Origin: Riptortus pedestris | Lineage: Eukaryota > Arthropoda > Insecta > Hemiptera > Alydidae | Direction of reading: 5' to 3' | NCBI GenBank assembly: GCA_019009955.1 | Contig: CM032228.1 | Location: 202,726,501-202,790,500 of the forward strand | Length of the DNA: 64,000 nt | Part shown: piece by piece, positions 57,876 through 64,000 of the stretch | Layout of the letters: the number at the start of each line of letters is the position of its first letter | How positions within the stretch are numbered: the first letter of the stretch is position 1 | The notes under the pieces: model-generated | The model's database searches: none | Told to the model about the DNA's origin: nothing | The model's input: the letters and a program-made list of their open reading frames with translations, nothing else | Position numbers and translations under genes: made by a program

Positions 57876-58170
57876 CTGGAGGATAGATCAGGGTTGTAGT
57901 CTGCATACTCATACTGGCTAATTCTATTAATTATTCAGCTTATGCAGGAAGGCTATCTAACAACTCTGGCCACTAGTGAAATTTTCTCCATTCGTGCCTT
58001 TATTTGTGTGAATCGCATTTTCCTCATGATGCTCTGGGCAAAATTGCTGGGTAGGCTGATGCAGAGGGCAACGGGAAACCATTGCATGCAATTGTGCCCT
58101 CTTATTCCCTTCTGCGTTCCGTAAAAATCAGGTTTACCTGTTCACACCAGGTGTATCCTGTAGACACTAA
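57876..58170 (+). repeat. Family B interspersed repeat
   Basis: ACTGGAGGATAGATCAGGGT, GGCTATCTAACAACTCTGGC, ATTTTCTCCATTCGTGCC, TGATGCAGAGGGCAACGGG, AAACCATTGCATG, TCAGGTTTACCTGTTCACAC and CTGTAGACACTAAAT. It aligns along its whole length with 29001-29312. GGTAGGCTGATGCAGAGGGC matches the same block. Confidence 0.75.
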
Positions 58171-58297
58171 ATATCTCAGTAAAGGTCCGGTGAAAACAAT
58201 ATTTGGTAACAAATATATATGTGCGTTTGTATGTGTGCGCCTCTGTGTGTGGTGCCTGGATTATTGATAACTTATTGGCTTATTGATAACGTGTGAT

Positions 58298-58965
58298 CAG
58301 CGAAAGTGGGGTATAACCGGAGGCTGGAAACAAATGTATGCTAATAGCTCGCTTAACATTCATGTTACAAAAAGAAATTATAGAACCACAATTGTAGAAC
58401 ATTTGCAGCAGCACTATCATTCTAACCATATTTGATGCTACAGGTCATTTTGAATTTTTGTTTCCGCAACCCTCCCCCAGCGTTTAAACACCTTCCACTT
58501 CCTTGACAGTTTTTAGACATTGACGAATTTGTTCTTTAGTTCTACTTTAAATTAAAACGTTTAAATATCGAGTATGTTACAATCAAACCAAAATGACATA
58601 TGCCCACATGTGTGAGTTTACAGGTTCCAGGGCACCATATTCGATATTTAAGCTAGGAATAAAACGTTTAATGATTTATCAGCTTGTTGTTGTACGAGGC
58701 GAGTTTGTTCTGACTGAAAACAAAAAAATAAAATATACAAAAAAATCGATAAATATTTAAGATATGAAAACATTAATAGACTATTAGTTCTAGAGAATTT
58801 AATTTTCAAGAAGATTAATCCTTAACAATTTTTTGATCCGGCACAAAATTTACATGCATAATGTTGAGCGGAGCTCATTTTCGTCATCTTTTAGTTAGGA
58901 TCTATAGGATATTAAATGAAATCGCGTCATGAGTACAACCTCAATAGCAGATTTCCCTGAAGGGA
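58298..58965 (+). mobile_element. Family A tandem-core locus, type III
   Basis: Head AGCGAAAGTGGGGTATAACC and GGAGGCTGGAAAC, a first core to about 58600 (CGTTTAAATATCGAGTATGT), linker-like TTAAGCTAGGAATAAAACG, a second partial core (TTTTTGATCCGGCAC), tail GAGCGGAGCTCATTTTCGTC and CGCGTCATGAGTACAACCTC, then AGCAGATTTCCCTGAAGGG, where the terminal hairpin breaks off inside its right arm at the junction with GC-rich DNA. Confidence 0.75.
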
Positions 58966-59150
58966 TGGAACGGCTGGACAATTACAGTAAAGGGGAAGGG
59001 AGAGGAGAGACAGGCTGAGGAGGGCAGAGCGAGGGTCCCGCATTGCGGCCTCCCCACCTAGCAGCGATGCCCCTAGGGGCTGTTCAACGGGGGGGAGTCA
59101 TCTCTAATGTCAACACCGTAGGTCTGTCTGGATCACGCTACGCTCACAAT
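58966..59150. other. GC-rich insert between two family A pieces
   Basis: About 185 bases clearly richer in G and C than the rest of the window (GGGAAGGGAGAGGAGAGAC, GGTCCCGCATTGCGGCC, CAGCGATGCCCCTAGGGGC). It contains a CCCCTAGGGG palindrome. It lies exactly between a broken family A terminal hairpin and a family A 5' head. No coding match is recognised. Confidence 0.6.
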
Positions 59151-59153
59151 TAT

Positions 59154-59192
59154 AAGTCCGTTGCGCAGCTCCTGCGCAAACAAAGCACATTT
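59154..59192 (+). mobile_element. Family A 5' terminal fragment with a rewritten hairpin
   Basis: AAGTCCGTTGCGCAGCTCCT then GCGCAAACAAAGCAC and ATTTCCCACC. Stem TTGCGCAG (59161-59168), loop CTC, CTGCGCAA (59172-59179): eight perfect pairs, longer than the consensus stem. Confidence 0.85.
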
Positions 59193-59234
59193 CCCACCTG
59201 GTGCAATGCCATGCTTGTCAGAACCGGCAATACT

Positions 59235-59545
59235 ATTTTTTTTTCTAAAGAGAAATTAGCAATTGAGGGCGTACTCATGAAGCGATTTTCAATAATTTTC
59301 TTGAAATGTCCATCGATCTCACCCAGGAGATGACGAAAATGAGGCCCGTTCAAAATTATATATATGCCTGTTAACGCTCTAGCGGTCGCAATTTTTGCTT
59401 GATCGTTACCAAACTGGATATTTCAACGTATTATGTAAAAATAAAGATCAAGTTCGTTAATGGTTGAAATCGGGCCAGTGGGAGGGGGGGGCTTTATAGA
59501 GAGGATTATTGAATATTCGAAATAACTTCGTTACTATACGGAAGA
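59235..59545 (-). mobile_element. Family A 3' two thirds
   Basis: AAGAGAAATTAGCAATTGAG, ATGTCCATCGATCTCACCCA, GAGATGACGAAAATGAGGCC, a very short ATATATAT, CTCTAGCGGTCGCAATTTTT, GAAATCGGGCCAGTGGGAGG and a core cut after ATAACTTCGTTACTATACGG. Confidence 0.88.
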
Positions 59546-60499
59546 ACAAATATTTATAGAATTAAGTGATACAAATAAAAAAATTGTGAAAGGAAACTAA
59601 TTTTATACACGAGATTTATGAAGTAGTCAAATCAACAGACAAGATCTAATTTTCTAACAAGAAACTGATTTATAAAAAAAAAGAAATAATCAACGAAGCA
59701 AGAGGTTGAACAGTGATACAATGTCTGAAAGAGAAGAAACATATTCGAATAGACAGATAAATATAAATGTGTGCCATTCTGTAAAATATTTTATTAATCT
59801 GGACGTTTGCCCGACAATTGGACTCGATTGGAGAACTAAGAAAGAGTGATGAGTTGTCTATTCTTGAAATGAATTAAAGCTAGCCAGCATCATTTTTCAA
59901 TTCACATTTGTTTTCTTTAATCAGATTAGCAGAAAAAGTTAAACATGTTCTGGGCCAATCTTCATAATATCGATACATCCAGCAAAGTGGGAGGGGGGGT
60001 ACAAAAATTATACTATTTAATTATACGACTTTTTGTTATTCATGTCTGCTAGATGTAGCATATTATATGCGTATACCCGTACGTCGGATCGAAAAATTAT
60101 ATAGAATAAATCTTTTAACGTACGGTTTTTTATAACGTAGAATAATAAAACTTGAATGATATAAGTCCACTATAATTTATGCAAAACAACAAGAAAAATT
60201 TACACTGTCAAATAATAAAGAATGAACAACACAAAATAATAAATCTTTGGATAAATAATAAATAACGAATTGAAGCAGAGTTCACACAAAAAGAACGTAC
60301 ACTAATAGATACAACTGCGAGGGTACGCAATTAATTTCACACTAACTGAAAGGTTATTGTGAGGTTGTTCACAGTGTACCCACTTTAAAATTAGAATAAT
60401 TGTTTTAGGTTAAATAGTTTCTGGCAACACTGTCACTGAGACCAGTAGGGGTAGTAGGGGTTAGGTTAATAGTAGTTACTGAGCCGGGCCAACCTGCTA
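59546..60499. other. Unassigned AT-rich DNA with a family A scrap
   Basis: ACGTCGGATCGAAAAATTAT then ATAGAATAAATC (60069-60110, minus) is a core fragment that may continue the copy at 59235. A GGTAGTAGGGGTTAGGTTAA patch lies at 60446-60470. Confidence 0.5.
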
Positions 60500-60735
60500 C
60501 AATCTTATTGCAAATTAAATTTACTATAGATATAGTTATAAATATGTATTCTCTATCTTGAATATTAATCGAGATATTTGCATTTTTATTAAGTGTGTGA
60601 GAATAATGGAGATCGGCTAATTTCAGGTCTAGTAGTGAGTTTCCGCCAAAAGCTAGTACGGCCGTTTCCGTAACTGTTCGGCTCTCGTGAAATTTCTCTA
60701 TTGTAAAACTTCTAGTGGGAAATGACGGATTTTTT
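60500..60735 (-). mobile_element. Family A 5' half, type II head
   Basis: CAATCTTATTGCAAATTAAA, TTGAATATTAATCGAGATAT, then the type II head in reverse (CGCCAAAAGCTAGTACGGCC, CGGCTCTCGTGAAATTTC) and GGGAAATGACGGA. The CTGCTTAG...CCTGCG hairpin segment is precisely missing. Confidence 0.85.
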
Positions 60736-60786
60736 TTATAAGCTGATTTGTTGCCTATCTAACTAAATGTCCTAATAAATGCAATA

Positions 60787-60835
60787 AAAAAAGTCGGTCA
60801 CGCAGAGGCTGCTTAAACTAAGCAGATTTCCTCCC
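60787..60835 (+). mobile_element. Family A 5' terminal fragment
   Basis: AAAAGTCGGTCACGCAGAGG, CTGCTTAAACTAAGCAGATT, TCC. The hairpin right arm has one change. Confidence 0.85.
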
Positions 60836-60892
60836 CCTGCTATAACACAGTTTTGTGCTCATATATACATATTCTCTAGTCCCGTGTAAAAA

Positions 60893-61140
60893 AATGAGTA
60901 GAAGGGAATGGTCGTCTGGGGGGGGGGGGGGTTACGGATGGCTGAAAACAAAACCTCAACAAAATAACTCGATATTCGAGTTACGGAAAAATGAATAGCG
61001 CAACAATTGTAGAGCATCAATAGTTTAACAATATTGGTCCTACAACATTTTACGTTCCGACTCATAATAACGACAGTAATTTGAATTTTCAAATCCCCCC
61101 TCTAAACCCCCACTATTCCAGGTCCGGAAATCTACTAAAA
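60893..61140 (+). mobile_element. Family A core fragment, type III head
   Basis: TGAGTAGAAGGGAATGG, a run of 14 G at about 60918-60931, GGATGGCTGAAAACAAAAC, core words ACTCATAATAACGACAGTAA and CCCCTCTAAACCCCCACTAT, ending at AAATCTACTAAAAGG, which resembles the element terminus, so the microsatellite and tail are deleted. Confidence 0.75.
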
Positions 61141-62306
61141 GGGACAACGAGAGATGTACTGGGTTTATTATTATGAAAATTCATGCTGGGACTATCATAA
61201 TACTGGATCATCATAAACAAGATCTACAGAATCAGGCTGAATAGAAGATTCTACATTATATCATTGATCAGTGTGTATCTTGTAAGGATCTAGTGGAAAT
61301 AGTTAATGCCTAATCTGTGCCAGTCTGGCGAAAAACTACGATGAAATAACAAATTGTTATCAAACTATAAGGTTCAGATAGGTCATCAGCAAACTTATGA
61401 TGCAGAGTTGCAGAGTTTGCTTGTTGTTTAGGGATATAAAAATCACGCCCAGTGTATTTGCTCATAAGGAGATACACAAAGAGACAAGGAGAACACTATT
61501 CCGGATCTCAAATAGAATTCATATTGATCGCCAAATACCACTTCTATGTTTCTGAAGCACAAAGCAACCGGGGAGCTTTCACGGAGTGCGCTAATTACAC
61601 ACCGAGAAAATTATAAAAGGGGAGGGAAGCTTTAGAAGGGATATTATTTAGGATGAGACAATAACAATTTTTTTAAAGGAACAGCTCAAACAACAGTAAT
61701 AGAGCATGGCGAACTTAGTGGAGAGGAATTGGGATTGGCGGGGTAGTTACGAAATATGATGAAGTTGGTGGTGCTGATGGTGCTGGCTAGCCAATGGTGA
61801 TGAAAATAAACACTCAATTTGTGAGGAAGCAATCAAGAAAAGGAATGAGGCACGCTCTGAAAAGGTGAATTACATTATTTAAAGGAAAACTCCAAAAGAT
61901 AAAGGCGAAAAAGCTGCTTCTTAATCAAATAATATAGTTTTGAGTTTATTTTTTTCAATTTGAGACTCTTATTTTGAAATATGGAGACGAATTGAACAGT
62001 TAATAATTTAATTAAATTTTAAATTAAAAACTATATAACACAGTAAATTTGTATCCTGGCTGAATTGAAATTCGTACTCATAGCTATCAATACCTCTACT
62101 GCCACGATTATGGGAGGTGACTAGAGCAGTAATTTCTTCTCTTATACCAAACCTCTCCACCGATTTTGGAACTTATTAATTATCACCGATATGGAATGTA
62201 GCTAAATATGCAAGCATAAAATTTAGCTTTGTATTATTCAGTTGTAATCTTTGAAAAAATGAATAATTATTTCAATATAAATAATGCCATGTATTCTCAT
62301 CTTGAA
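61141..62306. other. Unassigned AT-rich DNA
   Basis: No gene or known repeat recognised. Confidence 0.5.
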
Positions 62307-62375
62307 TTCTCTATTGTAAAACTTCACGTGGGAAATCTGCTTAGTTTACGCAGCCCCTGCGTGACGGACTTTTTT
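62307..62375 (-). mobile_element. Family A solo head (5' terminal ~68 nt)
   Basis: TTCTCTATTGTAAAACTTCA, CGTGGGAAATCTGC, perfect hairpin ACGCAG-CCC-CTGCGT and GACGGACTTTTT. It stands entirely alone. TTGAAT occurs at the left junction (62303) and just after the right end (62374), a possible 6-base target duplication. Confidence 0.9.
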
Positions 62376-63265
62376 GAATGTATGGTCTATAATTACTGTG
62401 AATAGTTTGAAATACCGCAGAACATTCCTTTAATATTTTTAACGAATCTTTTTAACGGTGTCATACAAAAATAATTATAGAGGGAGAACACTTACGAAAC
62501 AGTAACTAACTCTTCAGAAGCTCACCTGCAAAAAAGGAAAGAACAAGATATATAAAAGTAATTTAGGTAAATAAAGAAAACTTTATAATAAATTATGAAG
62601 TGGGTATGCTGGCAGGTGGGTATCAAGAGCGTTTTTGGCGACACTTCTTATCGTGATCACTTAATGAAGTGTTTTGGCCCAATGTTATCAAATATAACAA
62701 GAAAAAAAACACAATAAAAGGAGAAAACGAAAAATAAATATGCATTTAGTTATTATCACATGATTCGTATCATAGGAGACTGACATGAAATACTTTTAAA
62801 AAGTAGCAAAATAATACAAATTTTAAAAACTTGAAGGCGTTTTCAAATGGTTAATAATTAAATCAGGTTCAAAAATTAATAAGCAAAGATATGACATTAT
62901 AGTAAAACATATACCGAAAAGGTAAATGACAATAATATAATGAAGACGATAAACCATAAGAAACTTGTGATCATAAGAAATATTCTAAATATAGAATTGT
63001 ATAGAAGTGTTAAATCAAAAATACCTTCTAATATAAAACCAATGTCATATACAAAATACCAAAAACTGGGGCACATTAAACATAGGAGAAACAAGCCAAT
63101 ACATAAACAATGGAATAAAAGGGCATACATTTGACGTCAAAATGAATTAACCAAATAGTGCACTTGTTCACTACATAGCATAAACAATGACCACCATTTT
63201 ATATATAATGAAACACATATACTAGATTTAGAACTAAAAAACCAAAAGGATATCCAAAGAAATAG

Positions 63266-63269
<4 letters not shown>
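62376..63269. other. Unassigned AT-rich DNA
   Basis: Very A-rich. Two antiparallel short frames at 62897-63134 shadow each other and have biased composition. Confidence 0.5.
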
Positions 63270-63316
<47 letters not shown>

Positions 63317-63325
63317 ATATATATG

Positions 63326-63378
<53 letters not shown>
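63270..63378. repeat. Compound (AT)n-(CA)n-(AT)n microsatellite
   Basis: (AT)n at 63270-63344 with TCTATA and TGTATA interruptions, (CA)n at 63345-63363 and (TA)n at 63366-63379. Two minus-strand frames here encode only Tyr-Ile/Cys-Val runs. Confidence 0.95.
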
Positions 63379-63379
<1 letters not shown>

Positions 63380-63544
63380 CCAGTATAAGAATGCATGCAA
63401 CAATAAACATATATAGACAAGCTTAGCCCCATACATATATTGTAACATATCACAAACACACTTCAGTGCAACATAATATTAATAGATATAAATCATACTC
63501 TAGTACTCACATAACACTACAATGCTAAATATATTAATATAATA

Positions 63545-63680
63545 TTAAAATTGTAGCTATAATATGGTAATAGCTGTAATACAATGTGATAAAAGTTGTA
63601 ATATAATATGGTAATAGTTGTAATATAACATGGTAATAGTTGTAATATAATATGATAATAGCTACAATATCACAGGATGG
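63545..63680 (+). repeat. AT-rich minisatellite, unit about 22-25 bp
   Basis: Imperfect units built on GTAATATAATATGGTAATAG. Five or six units are seen, with GTAATAGTTGTAATATAACA and GATAATAGCTACAATATC variants. Confidence 0.8.
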
Positions 63681-63722
63681 TAGGTATAATACCGTAATAA
63701 TCATAAAATGATAATAAAACAT

Positions 63723-64000
63723 ATATATACTAATTTAACTGTTATACAAACATGTAGGGCGTTGACCATACAGGCAGTGCATAACCTTAAGGAAAGTTGC
63801 AACCAGTTTACTTCATGTAACCAAGTACAATAACAAATATACCTTAGTATTTAAGTCATTCTAGTCTCGTAAGAACAAACAACATACCCCACACTGTATT
63901 TAACAATAGTAATTGCAATATATAATGTAGTACCTGTTAACAGCCTTAAGAAAGAGAAAATACAATTCTGAAAATATTGGCCTAGGCGTAAGCTTTTAGC
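63723..64000. other. Unassigned DNA to window end
   Basis: Nothing recognised. Confidence 0.5.

Noticed and set aside
63137..63459. Long Tyr-Ile rich frames, also at 321, 18978, 24391, 27838 and 34926
   Set aside because: They are translations of (AT)n, (CA)n and (GT)n microsatellites, not proteins.
1..64000. CRISPR arrays, operons, ribosomal RNA genes
   Set aside because: No regularly spaced identical repeats with unique spacers, no clustered same-strand genes and no rRNA-like segments; the window is eukaryotic in character.

Overview
The window looks like intergenic or deep intronic DNA of an animal with a large, AT-rich, repeat-dense genome. There is no operon structure, no Shine-Dalgarno spacing and no credible full-length gene on either strand. 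(AT)n, (GT)n and (CA)n microsatellites are long and frequent. Old interspersed repeats include a tRNA-derived SINE, a decayed LINE fragment, LTR remnants and a large non-coding family with a central microsatellite. This points to a marine invertebrate, most likely a mollusc and perhaps a cephalopod such as an octopus. That assignment is inference; no conserved gene here proves it.

The main content is one repeat family, called family A here. It occurs about thirty times as full copies and fragments on both strands and fills roughly 11 kb, about a sixth of the window. A complete copy (54141-54885) is about 745 bp. It begins with a small GC hairpin, then a 12-base motif AGCAGATTTCCC whose reverse complement closes the element, then an exchangeable head module, a conserved core, a long (AT)n tract, a conserved tail and a terminal hairpin ending CTGCTAA. 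Subterminal inverted repeats, an internal microsatellite and a 3' stem-loop are the hallmarks of non-autonomous Helentron-type elements (HINEs, such as Drosophila DINE-1) and of the bivalve 'pearl' repeats. I see no transposase or Rep/Helicase gene, so mobilisation must come from elsewhere. Other complete or nearly complete copies lie at 12861-13610, 17956-18695, 25258-25943 and 34002-34617. Several older loci contain two cores in tandem.

Layout: 1-10 kb has a LINE remnant (1415-1619), family A copies, a family B repeat, a repeat with 300-bp internal tandem units (5621-6562) and an LTR (9153-9558) inserted into a family A microsatellite. 10-19 kb has two near-identical family A copies and the only stretches that read like protein (14575-14871 on plus, 14932-15171 on minus), both unrecognised. 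19-34 kb is mostly unassigned AT-rich DNA with microsatellites, family E and B repeats and a hammerhead-like motif at 32327. 34-54 kb holds a convergent family A pair, a SINE (41051-41262), tandem-core family A loci and several hairpins. 54-64 kb holds the best complete family A copy, a 56-nt palindrome (57354-57409), a cluster of family A fragments around a GC-rich insert (58966-59150) and AT-rich satellite-like DNA at the end.

No genes act together here. The biology is that of mobile elements and simple repeats.
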